64,000 nucleotides of DNA from Rickettsiales bacterium. Lineage in GTDB: Bacteria; Pseudomonadota; Alphaproteobacteria; Rickettsiales; Deianiraeaceae. Under the pieces are notes generated by a model that worked only from the letters and a program-made list of their open reading frames with translations, searched no databases and was not told the DNA's origin. The position numbers and the translations under genes were made by a program. The DNA lies in NCBI GenBank assembly GCA_017444095.1, contig JAFSXM010000020.1, forward strand, positions 62,001 to 126,000, written 5' to 3'. Within the stretch, counting starts at the first letter, position 1; each line of letters opens with the position of its first letter. Below, one piece after another: positions 9,536-18,850 of this stretch.

Positions 9536-11239
9536 ATGGAGCCGATAGTAAATGAAGAAAGTTCTGTGTTATTGTTTGATGACCAATTGGAAAAGCAAAT
9601 ATTAGGTTCTATTTTAATAGAAAATCGTGTTTTTCAACATATAGAATTAGAGCTACAAGAAGATACTTTTTATTTCAGTGAAAATAAACAAGTTTTAGAG
9701 GTAATTAAGTCTTTACTACAAGGCAATAAGCAGGCAGATGAAAAAACATTGTTTTATTCATTAGAGAATAGTGACTTTCCACATCAAAGCGGAGATTTAA
9801 AACAATTTATTACTACTTTAATAGATGCTGGTATTAGTTTATACACAAAACCAAAAGATGCGGTAAGGATTTTAAATCATCTTGCTTTAAAACGACAGCT
9901 GGTTGGCCTTCAACAGGCAATAGGTGAGACAATAAAAACAAGCGGTATTGATGTGGTGGATGAAAAAATAGGGGATATAGAAAGAAAACTTTACAGCATT
10001 ACAAACACAAACTCATCAAAAAATAGCGATACACAATTAAAAAAATATACAGAGATTGTTAAACAAAAACTAAAAAAAGCCAGAGAGAGCAATAAAGATA
10101 TACAAGGTGTAAAAACAGGACTGATGGATTTAGACCAGTATACAGGCGGGTTGCAGAAAAGTGATTTAATAATTATTGCAGCAAGACCATCAATGGGTAA
10201 GACTGCATTGGCAACGACTATTGCAAAAAATATAGCTACAATTATAAAAAAGGAGGCAAAATCACCAGAAGAAGTGCAGGGAGTTGCTATTTTTTCACTT
10301 GAAATGTCTGGCGAACAACTGGCAACTCGTATGATATCTATGCAATCAAAATATTCTACAAAGACTATACATACAGCAAGGATTGATGATAAAGATTTGG
10401 TTACAGGAGAAGTTATAGAAAAGAATAAAAAAATCAGCGATAAGGATTGGAACAATATTATGGAAAGTATTAACGATATTGGTGATTTGCCTATTTACAT
10501 AGATGATACACCTGCATTGTCAATATCGTTGTTAAGAACAAGGGCGAGATATTTAAAACACAGATATAATATTTGTGCCATTATTATTGACTATTTACAG
10601 CTATTGCGGGCATCAAAAAATAGTGGTGGTAATCGTGTTTTGGAGATTGCTGAAATTACAAGCACATTGAAGGCTATTGCGAAGGAGTTAGAAATTCCGG
10701 TTGTTGCTTTATCGCAGTTATCTCGTGCGGTTGAGGGAGCCGACAGAAAGGACAAAAGACCACAGCTTTCTGATCTTCGTGAAAGTGGAACAATAGAGCA
10801 GGATGCCGATATTGTTATGTTGTTGTATCGTGAGGAGTATTACTTGGCAAGAAAAGAACCGCGAATTACCGACCCATCGAATGATATGGAAGTTAATGAG
10901 CATGCAAAATGGTCACAAAAATATGATAAAATTAAAGATTTAGCTGAAGTTATTGTTGCTAAAAATCGTAATGGTCCTGTTGGAACAATAACTCTTTATT
11001 TTGATCGCGAGCATATGCTTTTTGACAGCTATGTTAAAGATAACACCGGTCAGCAATATGTTGACAATATTAGATTGCAAAACAACCAAAATGGTCAAGG
11101 GCAACATTTTTTAGCAAATGAAAACAATGACAATTCAAATTTGCAACCAAGCAATGAAGCATTGAATAAAATTGGTGATTTCGTTGAAAACACTATTGAC
11201 GACGAAATTGACGATGAATTACGGGATATGTTTAAATAA
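9536..11239 (+). CDS. dnaB: replicative DNA helicase DnaB
   Basis: 567 aa. The N-terminal primase-interacting domain (about 15-130; DDQLEKQILGSILIENRVFQ) is followed by a linker helix and the RecA-like hexameric helicase core. The core has Walker A ARPSMGKTAL at about 217-226, Walker B IIIDYLQLL at about 348-356, and downstream LSQLSRAVE and DLRESGTIEQDADIV. It unwinds DNA ahead of the fork, moving 5' to 3' on the lagging strand. There is no intein. The tail after residue 510 is Asn/Asp-rich and longer than usual, a style shared with neighbouring proteins. No Shine-Dalgarno sequence precedes the ATG. Confidence 0.97.
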   Translation: MEPIVNEESSVLLFDDQLEKQILGSILIENRVFQHIELELQEDTFYFSENKQVLEVIKSLLQGNKQADEKTLFYSLENSDFPHQSGDLKQFITTLIDAGISLYTKPKDAVRILNHLALKRQLVGLQQAIGETIKTSGIDVVDEKIGDIERKLYSITNTNSSKNSDTQLKKYTEIVKQKLKKARESNKDIQGVKTGLMDLDQYTGGLQKSDLIIIAARPSMGKTALATTIAKNIATIIKKEAKSPEEVQGVAIFSLEMSGEQLATRMISMQSKYSTKTIHTARIDDKDLVTGEVIEKNKKISDKDWNNIMESINDIGDLPIYIDDTPALSISLLRTRARYLKHRYNICAIIIDYLQLLRASKNSGGNRVLEIAEITSTLKAIAKELEIPVVALSQLSRAVEGADRKDKRPQLSDLRESGTIEQDADIVMLLYREEYYLARKEPRITDPSNDMEVNEHAKWSQKYDKIKDLAEVIVAKNRNGPVGTITLYFDREHMLFDSYVKDNTGQQYVDNIRLQNNQNGQGQHFLANENNDNSNLQPSNEALNKIGDFVENTIDDEIDDELRDMFK

Positions 11240-11331
11240 TATATTTAGCATAATTTATTGTTGTTTACATTTATAATATCTTGAAAAATAGAATTATCGT
11301 TTAAATACATCATTGTAGGTCTGTTATTTGT

Positions 11332-12618
11332 ATGAGTGATGAAATCAAAATATCTAAAATTAGCAACGGAATGACGATTGCTTTTGATAAAATGGATGAG
11401 GTTGATAGCGTTATCGTGCAAGTTGCTGTCCCAGTAGGCAGTCAAAATGAATTAAGGGAAGAAGGCGGTATATCTCACTTTTTAGAACATATGGCTTTTA
11501 AAGGGACAGAGAAAAGGACTTACAAGCAACTCGCAGAAGAAGTTGACAATGTTGGCGGTATCACTAATGCCTTTACTTCAAAGGAATATACACAATATTA
11601 CATCAAAACTTTAAAAAAAGATGTTGAAATGGTATTTGATATTTTAAGTGATATGCTGTTTTGTTCTTCTTATCCACAAGAAGAAATTGAAAAGGAGAGG
11701 GGGGTGATTTTGCAAGAAAAAGCGATGTATGAGGATGACCCATCGAGTGTTAATGAAGATTTATTTTATCTAAAAGCATTTGGGGATACTGCTTTTGGTA
11801 GGTCAATTATTGGAACAACTGAAAACATTAAAAGATTTACAAGAGATGATTTTATAAATTATCGTTTAAAAAATTACAAGACAAATGAAATGATTATTGG
11901 TGTTTGTGGAAATATTACAGAAAATAATGTGAAAGAATTGGCTGAAAAATATTTCGGTAGTCATTCAATTAAAAACAAAGATTATACACCGGAAAAAGTT
12001 ATCTATACAGGCGGAAAAGAAGTAAAATTTAAGGGAGATTTGGAACAGATTAAATTTACTCTTGGATATAAAGGAACAATCAATAGTTTTAAAAATATTT
12101 CTAACGATGATTTAAAAAAATACTATGCAATGAAGGTTGGAGCTATGATATTGGGTTCGGGGATGTCATCAAGATTATTTCAAGAAATTCGTGAAAAAAG
12201 AGGATTAGTATATTATGTGCATACTACAACAGAAACAACACCAGATGTGTCATTATTTGGTGTTAATGCTGGTTTTTCACCTGATAAAATACATGAATTT
12301 GTGCCTGCATTAAAAGACGAATTGATGACGATTACAAAATACATAAATGACGATGAAATGAATAGAGCTGTAAATCAATACGAAGCTGGTTTAAAGATGT
12401 CTAATGAAAAATCTTCCAGCAGGGTAAATAAAATGATTGGCAATTTGATGCTATATGGTAGAATTATAACAGAAGATGAGATTATGAATATTGTGAAAAA
12501 TTTAACAAAAAGTGATATTATGAAAACTATGGAAGAAATATTATTAAGTAAGCCAACATTGGCAGTTTATGGCGATGTAAAAAGTGATAATGCTGATATT
12601 TTGCTGAAAGGGTTTTAA
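11332..12618 (+). CDS. M16 family zinc metallopeptidase (processing-peptidase type)
   Basis: 428 aa. The inverted zinc motif HFLEH at residues 49-53 (inside GGISHFLEHMAFKGT), with the downstream acidic segment EKERGVILQEKAMYEDDP supplying the third ligand, marks a catalytic pitrilysin/M16B peptidase. The C-terminal half has the companion M16C fold, with RLFQEIREKRGLVYYV as the conserved substrate-side segment. Rickettsial homologues (RPP) resemble mitochondrial processing peptidase. No signal peptide is seen, so it probably acts in the cytoplasm on short peptides. A LysE-type exporter starts 25 bases downstream. Confidence 0.94.
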   Translation: MSDEIKISKISNGMTIAFDKMDEVDSVIVQVAVPVGSQNELREEGGISHFLEHMAFKGTEKRTYKQLAEEVDNVGGITNAFTSKEYTQYYIKTLKKDVEMVFDILSDMLFCSSYPQEEIEKERGVILQEKAMYEDDPSSVNEDLFYLKAFGDTAFGRSIIGTTENIKRFTRDDFINYRLKNYKTNEMIIGVCGNITENNVKELAEKYFGSHSIKNKDYTPEKVIYTGGKEVKFKGDLEQIKFTLGYKGTINSFKNISNDDLKKYYAMKVGAMILGSGMSSRLFQEIREKRGLVYYVHTTTETTPDVSLFGVNAGFSPDKIHEFVPALKDELMTITKYINDDEMNRAVNQYEAGLKMSNEKSSSRVNKMIGNLMLYGRIITEDEIMNIVKNLTKSDIMKTMEEILLSKPTLAVYGDVKSDNADILLKGF

Positions 12619-12643
12619 TATGTGTTGATTTACAAATCATAAG

Positions 12644-13273
12644 ATGAATATTCATGTGTTTTTCCAATCATTCTATTTGTGCTTTTTTGTTTTAATCTCC
12701 GTTGGACCGGTTTTTTTAACAACCGCAAATATTTCAATGACGAGAGGGTGTAAAAACGGCTTTTTTGCAGCATTGGGTTGCTGTTTGGCTGATGTAATTT
12801 TTATTTCTCTTGGTGCAATTTCCGCAAAAGCCATTGTGTCTGCCATTCCACAATCAGTATTGATGTTTCTAACACTATTTGCTGGGTGTTTTTTGTTAAA
12901 AATTGCTTATAGTTTTTGGCAAACAGATGTAAATAAACTCAAAGCACAAAAGATAAAACAAAAAAATTTTGCCATCAGTATAAAAATGTTTCTTTTAACA
13001 TTTTCTTCCCCTCTTTCAATTATTGGCTATGGTGCGATTTTTTCGCAAATTATAAATACAAACACATCTTCGCTTTCAGCTATTTTTGGCGGTATTTTTG
13101 CTTCTTTATCAGCACATTCTTTAATTGTCTTGACTTTTGGTGGTATTGGCAAAAAAATAAATAACAAACTTTTGTCTATATTGAATAAAATTTCTGCATT
13201 ATGGATAGCTGGATTTGCCTGTTTGCTTATTGTTAAATTTTGTAAAGATTTACTAAAAGATTATATCAACTAA
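12644..13273 (+). CDS. LysE/RhtB family exporter
   Basis: 209 aa with about six hydrophobic helices. The family signature lies near the N-terminus (FVLISVGPVFLTTANISMTRG followed by KNGFFAALGCCLADVIFI), including the conserved GP and the G-x(3)-G helix. The family exports amino acids or related metabolites across the inner membrane, but the substrate cannot be read from sequence. It follows the M16 peptidase by 25 bases, so removal of amino acids released by peptide breakdown is a reasonable guess. Length is normal for the family. Confidence 0.85.
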   Translation: MNIHVFFQSFYLCFFVLISVGPVFLTTANISMTRGCKNGFFAALGCCLADVIFISLGAISAKAIVSAIPQSVLMFLTLFAGCFLLKIAYSFWQTDVNKLKAQKIKQKNFAISIKMFLLTFSSPLSIIGYGAIFSQIINTNTSSLSAIFGGIFASLSAHSLIVLTFGGIGKKINNKLLSILNKISALWIAGFACLLIVKFCKDLLKDYIN

Positions 13274-13331
13274 TCGATTAACATCTTTTAATACAATTAA
13301 CCGCATTTTATCATGTGTTTTATTTTCTTGA

Positions 13332-13360
13332 TTTTGATTATATTTTGTCTAAAATATAAT
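13332..13360 (+). promoter_or_regulatory. promoter of the 807-aa orphan gene
   Basis: A perfect TATAAT lies at 13355-13360, with a weak -35 (ttttga, 13332-13337) 17 bases upstream. Expected initiation near 13367 leaves only about 7 nt before the ATG at 13374, so the mRNA would be almost leaderless. This placement also excludes the upstream ATG at 13359, which sits inside the -10 box. Confidence 0.5.
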
Positions 13361-13373
13361 GATTTTCTTACTT

Positions 13374-15782
13374 ATGGATGAGAAAAAAAATGAGCTTCCG
13401 GAAGATAAAAAAGTGAACAAAAACAAAACAAATGATGGTTTTGATTTGGTAAAAATATTGCAAGAAAGTCAAAAGAAAAATAACAAAGATACAGATATAA
13501 AGCAAAATAATGATGGCGATAAGATAAGTATTAACAACGACAAAGGTAATGAGCTAAAAGCCAATAAATTTCCAAAGACTGAAAGAAAAATAGAAAAACA
13601 ATCTGATGATAAAACAAAAGACATTGAAAAAGAAATTAGGGAGAAAATTGAAAAAGAAAATGCATTAAAAATTCAACAACAACAAGATAATGAGGAAAAG
13701 ATGAAAGAAATGCAGAAGTGGATGCAAAAAATGCAACAAAATGCATTTAAAGAGAAAATAAAAAAAGAAATTAAAGAAGAAAATGATGCAAAAAAGGATA
13801 GTAATGGTTTTAGCGGTGGAAATTCATTAGATAATGTTTTTGGTAAAGCAATTTCCGCTCAAACAGATTATACCAAAGACGAACTGACAAGAATTAAAAA
13901 AATAGAAGACGACTTGAAGGGTTTATGTGAAGATAATAAGCTTAATGATGAATACAAAAATTTTGCTTCAACTTGTAAAAACAATGATGACACATTTGCT
14001 GATGAGAAGAAAAAAATTGCTAAACATTTAGATGATGATATTAAGAAATTGAAAAATGAATTTATTGTTCCATCTGGAACAGCACAATTTGATGCAAATG
14101 AGCTGATTAAATCTATTTTTTCATATGTTGATGACAATTTATCAACCAATATCGGCGGTTATGCACTTATATGCCAGAAAATTAGTGAGTATAAAAAGAA
14201 GTTTCCAATACAACAAATGGAAATTGATGAAAAAACAGGAAAAGAGAAAAATGTATTAGATAATGATGTGGTAGAGGAAAGAAAGAAGTTGAATACACAA
14301 TTAGAAACATTATTAGATAATACTGATTTGTTTTCTGTTGACGATGTTAAGGAAGAAATTATTAAGAGGTATAACGATATATCAAAAAGTAATGCAACTG
14401 GTGCCATTATGACATTTATTTATGGTGTAATTGATTTTTTGTTTGGAACAAATAGGTATAAAGAAAAGGAACAATTGTGCAATTTATTATGGCAAATGTA
14501 TCGTGATGTTGGTGATGTTAAATCTGTCGAAAAAGTACACGAGGCAAGAAAAAGACTTTTGGAAAATTATGATAAGTATAGTGATTTATTAGCATATATG
14601 CCAACATATATTTTTTATCCAAAGGATTCTTATGGTAATAAAAATGGCAAGAAGAATATAAACAAAGATGTTTTAAAAGAATGTATTGGTAAAATTTCAT
14701 CTGAAAGTGTTGGTAGTGATAAAATTAAATTTATTTGTCAAAGACTTTACCAAATCGTTGGTGGAAATAATTTTCATACACTTATAAATATTGTTAGCAA
14801 AAAGCAAATGGATGCTATTATAGAAGCTGTATCTCAAAGTGAGATTTTGCCTTTCGGCATAGAGCCGGAGTTGTATAAAAAAATTATAAGAAAGACTATT
14901 GAACTTCCGCCTGATAATGGAAAAGAACGAATTAAAGTTAATAAAATAATGCAAGAACTCAATCTTACGGATGAGAATATTAAAAAGCATATAGAGGCAC
15001 TATGCAGGGGAACTATTGATATAAATAAAGAGAACAAAAGTGATAAGGCACGCACTGAAAAAATGTCATTCGCAGAAGCAAAATTTCGTGGTGATAAAAT
15101 GATGATTGAAAATGATGCTTTTGATGCAAAGAAGGACGCTGTTAAAGGTTTGATACAGCAAGTATCAAATGAATTATCGATAAATATTGATAAAACTATG
15201 TCATATCTGTGCAATATCAATTCAATTGATATTGACGTTGGGGCTAAAACAATTATGGATAACCATAAAAATAGATTAAAATCTATGGTCGAGACACAGC
15301 GGGCAAGTCTTATTGGTATTGTTGCTGATAAATTTAGCGACGATGGAGGTGCATTGAAGAATGCCATGGAAAGTGCAAAAAAAGCTGTTGATGAACTTAA
15401 AATGAAAGATTATTGCGATAAAGATGAAAAAAAACCAAAAGTCGGCAAAATGCCCAAGTATAATGATCTCGATAGTTTTGATTTTAGAGATTTATCGGAA
15501 GAAATCAATAAAACCCGTGAAGAATTAACTGATAGTATAAATAAAATGTTTGATAAAATGCTTTCCAGAATTGACAGCATTGATGTTAACATAAATAATG
15601 AAAAACAAAAAATATCATCAATGATGAAAGAAATATCCGATGGAACGAGAAAAGATTATAAGGAGATAGAAATGGAAAAGGCAAAATACAATACACAAAC
15701 AATGAATGCCTTACTGGAATCTATGAAAAATAAAAATAGAGGTGGTTTCGGCATGATGCCTATGGTGGATGTTCGAAATTAG
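13374..15782 (+). CDS. large orphan Lys/Asp-rich coiled-coil protein
   Basis: 802 aa from the ATG at 13374 (MDEKKNELPEDKK). An in-frame ATG five codons upstream overlaps a perfect -10 box and is rejected. The family is not recognised. Residues of about 1-140 are highly charged low complexity with a Gln/Met-rich coiled coil (KMKEMQKWMQKMQQNAFKEK). The middle is mostly helical, with one short hydrophobic patch near GAIMTFIYGVIDFLFG (about residue 345). The C-terminal 130 residues return to coiled coil (SEEINKTREELTDSINKMFD), with a Gly/Met-rich end. There is no signal peptide and no terminal Cys cluster. It stands alone between a lysE-like gene and convergent minus-strand genes. A secreted effector or structural filament protein are both possible. 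Confidence 0.75.
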   Translation: MDEKKNELPEDKKVNKNKTNDGFDLVKILQESQKKNNKDTDIKQNNDGDKISINNDKGNELKANKFPKTERKIEKQSDDKTKDIEKEIREKIEKENALKIQQQQDNEEKMKEMQKWMQKMQQNAFKEKIKKEIKEENDAKKDSNGFSGGNSLDNVFGKAISAQTDYTKDELTRIKKIEDDLKGLCEDNKLNDEYKNFASTCKNNDDTFADEKKKIAKHLDDDIKKLKNEFIVPSGTAQFDANELIKSIFSYVDDNLSTNIGGYALICQKISEYKKKFPIQQMEIDEKTGKEKNVLDNDVVEERKKLNTQLETLLDNTDLFSVDDVKEEIIKRYNDISKSNATGAIMTFIYGVIDFLFGTNRYKEKEQLCNLLWQMYRDVGDVKSVEKVHEARKRLLENYDKYSDLLAYMPTYIFYPKDSYGNKNGKKNINKDVLKECIGKISSESVGSDKIKFICQRLYQIVGGNNFHTLINIVSKKQMDAIIEAVSQSEILPFGIEPELYKKIIRKTIELPPDNGKERIKVNKIMQELNLTDENIKKHIEALCRGTIDINKENKSDKARTEKMSFAEAKFRGDKMMIENDAFDAKKDAVKGLIQQVSNELSINIDKTMSYLCNINSIDIDVGAKTIMDNHKNRLKSMVETQRASLIGIVADKFSDDGGALKNAMESAKKAVDELKMKDYCDKDEKKPKVGKMPKYNDLDSFDFRDLSEEINKTREELTDSINKMFDKMLSRIDSIDVNINNEKQKISSMMKEISDGTRKDYKEIEMEKAKYNTQTMNALLESMKNKNRGGFGMMPMVDVRN

Positions 15783-15860
15783 TATGTAATTTCTTAGTTT
15801 AAGATTTGTGATGTCTTTTTTATTAAAGTCTTTATTTAGACATTTTATTTGTGATTGTGG

Positions 15861-17561
15861 TTATATTTTTATGTAAATACCATTATTATGTGTGATTGTA
15901 TTTATTAGATAAAGTTCTTTTGAAGAGATTATGATGATTTTTCCAATTTGCTTCAATCCGGCAAGGAAATTGATTAAATCATCTTGTGTGTTTTTATCAA
16001 TGATTAAAAAAGGCTCTTCTAATAGTAGAATATTGGCATTACTATAAAGAGCACTGGCTAAATTTATTTTTTTCAAAATTTGAATATCTATATTATCAAT
16101 ATTTGATGTATTTAAAATAGTTGATGTAGATATTTGTGCTTGTTTTAAATCTTGATTTAGTCGTAGGATGTTTAATATATTGTCTAATTTAGTAGTATTT
16201 ACATTTTCTTCAAAATTTGTAATTATATCTATGATTTTACCATATAAAATAGCTGGAAAGATAGGACAATAAAATATATCTTTATAAGAATTATTTTGTA
16301 TTGATATTGAGATTTCTTTACTTTTTTTTATGCTACAGTTGATAATTTCTTTAAAGAGTTTGGATGATTGAAAGTAATTATCGCCATCAATAACATAAAT
16401 ATTGCCTTCTTGGAAGCGATATGAAAAAGATAAATTATCGTTAAGGTGTAAATTATTTATAATAATCTCATTTTTACGGCTATCTTGATGTAGCTGTTGC
16501 TTATGATTGCCATATTCCAAAAATTCATCTTCTATTGCCTGTATTTCATTATCATTATTTAATAATCTTTCTTTTTCCAAATATTCACTTTTATAAATTC
16601 GCTGACCGAATATTTTTATTGTTTTTGCCATTCTCTTGATTGCTTGTATTGTGTGTAGAGTTGGCTGGCTAATTTGAAATATCCAGCTGGTTTTTTGTAA
16701 GAACTGATAAATAAAACCAATAGTTAAAATAAAACCACCAAGTTTGATGTTATGATTGGTGAATAAATATATGCTATTTAGCACTAATATAATTTGGAAC
16801 AAAAGAGTTATCATTTTAATCATTGATGGATATGTAATTATTTCTTCTTTTGATTGAATAAATTTTTCGTATCTTGCCTCGTCTATGTTCGAGTAATATT
16901 GCAAAAGTTTATCAATATCCATATTGTTGTGGATATACTTATAGTTGTTAAATATATTATTAAATAAGTCTTCACTGAAAAAAGTTTTATTCGCTATTAC
17001 TTCATTTTCAATTATATTCTTTTGTTTGTCTGTTTGCGATGCTTTTTTGATTATTGTTGCCAGCAGTAAGAATAATGTGTAGATAATACACATCAGCCCA
17101 TTTGACTTTGATAGCCAAAATATGAGAAATAATAAACATAATACAAATGGTATTTCCATAATGGAGGTAATAATATTACTATAAAAAATGCCCCTTGCAA
17201 CACCAATATCTTTCATTAGTCTTTTTGCCGGCATTGATGAGTTTGCACGATTATTGATGAATATACCTATTTTTAATATATTATTATAAACGATATATTC
17301 TAAAAATCGTGATAATCCTGATAATAATTTTTGTCTTTTTGAAATTAAAATATAGCAACCAAGACAACAAAAGATTAGAAATATAGTGAAGACTGCAAAT
17401 GGTAAATATGTTGATTGCTTATTTAAGCTATTAAAAGCTAAATAAACATAAAAAGATAACATCAAAAATACACAATCTACCATTGCTGTTATCACAAAGG
17501 ATGTAAATAATACCTTTTTTGTATATTTTACAATGTCTTTGTATCTATCAATAAATTGCAC
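15861..17561 (-). CDS. PrtD-like ABC transporter half-molecule with eroded ATPase motifs
   Basis: 566 aa with five to six membrane helices in the first roughly 300 residues and a C-terminal ABC-type nucleotide-binding domain, the layout of type I secretion (PrtD/HlyB) exporters. The catalytic motifs are all altered. The Walker A position (about residue 393) reads GDNYFQSSKL with no GxGKS/T. The Q-loop Gln is replaced (YCPIFPAILYG). The LSGGQ signature is replaced by IDIQILKKINLASALY. Walker B reads ILLLEEP instead of xxxLDEP. The switch His is Ser (IIISSKE). The frame is otherwise intact and full length. It cannot be expected to hydrolyse ATP alone, so it may pair with an active half, serve as a pseudo-ATPase, or be in early decay. 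No membrane-fusion partner gene is adjacent. Confidence 0.75.
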   Translation of the reverse strand: MQFIDRYKDIVKYTKKVLFTSFVITAMVDCVFLMLSFYVYLAFNSLNKQSTYLPFAVFTIFLIFCCLGCYILISKRQKLLSGLSRFLEYIVYNNILKIGIFINNRANSSMPAKRLMKDIGVARGIFYSNIITSIMEIPFVLCLLFLIFWLSKSNGLMCIIYTLFLLLATIIKKASQTDKQKNIIENEVIANKTFFSEDLFNNIFNNYKYIHNNMDIDKLLQYYSNIDEARYEKFIQSKEEIITYPSMIKMITLLFQIILVLNSIYLFTNHNIKLGGFILTIGFIYQFLQKTSWIFQISQPTLHTIQAIKRMAKTIKIFGQRIYKSEYLEKERLLNNDNEIQAIEDEFLEYGNHKQQLHQDSRKNEIIINNLHLNDNLSFSYRFQEGNIYVIDGDNYFQSSKLFKEIINCSIKKSKEISISIQNNSYKDIFYCPIFPAILYGKIIDIITNFEENVNTTKLDNILNILRLNQDLKQAQISTSTILNTSNIDNIDIQILKKINLASALYSNANILLLEEPFLIIDKNTQDDLINFLAGLKQIGKIIIISSKELYLINTITHNNGIYIKI

Positions 17562-17604
17562 ATTTTATTCTATTTAAATGGTTTTTGTTGTCAAATTTAC
17601 TATG

Positions 17605-18558
17605 TTATATTGCAGTTGTCTTTTTTTCCCTCTTTCGTTCGTAAATAATTGAAAATATATTTGCAGATATAACAATAATTGCACCAATAAATTGATATGT
17701 ATTTATCCTTTCGTGCAAAAACACATATCCCATAATCATTCCAAGAAATACTCTTGTAAATCTTACTGGTTGCAGTAAAGCACAATCGGTCATTTTATAT
17801 GCAACATAAACACAGGCGACTTCCATAATATCACAAATGGCAACAATGGTTGCTCCTTTGACATTTTCATAAGAAATAGACGGCAAATGACAACCTGACA
17901 TTGCATATCCAAGCATCGACAAAACTATTGCATTGGTAAAGATTGCATAAATAACTGGTCTAAATTCAGCATATTTTTTTTGTAAAATCAAGCCAAGTGG
18001 TATTGCAATAGAGTCGGCTATTAAAAACAGATAGCCAACATTGAAACCGGCAAATTGAATTTCTTTAAACATAGTAAATAATATGCCAAATAAACAAAAT
18101 AGAAGGCAAAATGCATTAACGGCATTGAATTTGTTTTCTTTTAATATAATTCTGCCAAATATTACTATCCATATAGGCACCAACAGCATTATTAAAGTGC
18201 CAGTGCTAATTGGGACGGTTTTTAAACCACGATGAAATAATAACATATCTATTGAATATAGGCACGATAGCAATAAGACTATTGGCAGATTTTGTCTAAA
18301 ATGTTTTAAGTATTTAAAAGCAAAAGGAAAAAGAATAATAACTTCCATAATACATCGTAGTGTCATGAATTCATACAACCCTATCTGCAATTTTTCCTGA
18401 TAGTATTTAATAAATACCCCTTGTGAAACATTACCGACACTATTGAAAAAGTAGATAATAACAGCAAGTGTAAAAGAGCCTTTTAGGAGGTTTTGGTATT
18501 TATTTAAGATTACACTTTTTAACCTTAAACAAAAGATTGTAAAGATATTATTTTTCAT
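17605..18558 (-). CDS. EamA/DMT family transporter
   Basis: 317 aa with about ten hydrophobic helices arranged as two EamA repeats. The second repeat has the typical LQPVRFTRVFLGMIMGYVFL followed by HERINTYQFIGAIIVISANI. These inner-membrane drug/metabolite transporters exchange amino acids or nucleotides, and some in intracellular alphaproteobacteria import S-adenosylmethionine. The substrate here is unknown. It lies 43 bases upstream of the degenerate ABC gene on the same strand and may share its transcript. A second EamA protein is encoded at 46699-47655. Confidence 0.87.
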   Translation of the reverse strand: MKNNIFTIFCLRLKSVILNKYQNLLKGSFTLAVIIYFFNSVGNVSQGVFIKYYQEKLQIGLYEFMTLRCIMEVIILFPFAFKYLKHFRQNLPIVLLLSCLYSIDMLLFHRGLKTVPISTGTLIMLLVPIWIVIFGRIILKENKFNAVNAFCLLFCLFGILFTMFKEIQFAGFNVGYLFLIADSIAIPLGLILQKKYAEFRPVIYAIFTNAIVLSMLGYAMSGCHLPSISYENVKGATIVAICDIMEVACVYVAYKMTDCALLQPVRFTRVFLGMIMGYVFLHERINTYQFIGAIIVISANIFSIIYERKREKKTTAI

Positions 18559-18630
18559 ACAATAAACAATAAACTGATATTTAAAATAAAAACGGAAAAT
18601 TTTTGCTAAAATTTAGAAAACTAATAATTG

Positions 18631-18650
18631 GGTTCTACCGCGATAGAACC
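18631..18650. repeat. GC-rich 20-bp near-perfect palindrome in an AT-rich spacer
   Basis: ggttctaccg followed by cgatagaacc forms ten-base arms with one mismatched pair (positions 8 and 13). It sits in the 292-base gap between the divergent EamA gene and the orphan at 18851, and is far more GC-rich than its surroundings. No T tract follows, so a terminator is unlikely. An operator for a dimeric regulator or a structured 5' element fits better. The rest of this gap holds nothing else I can identify. Confidence 0.5.
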
Positions 18651-18850
18651 GAAAGTGTTATTGTATTAAAAGTTGTTGTAAAAATTGCAAACATAACATG
18701 TTATTAGAAATGAAGTATAAATAAAAGTCAAGATGGGTTTTACAATTTATTAAACAAATATTATTTATATAAAATGATTTGTATTTTGCATCGACAATAA
18801 ATATCATATATTTAAAATAATGTTTTTTTCAATTTTGAGTTATTTTAGCT

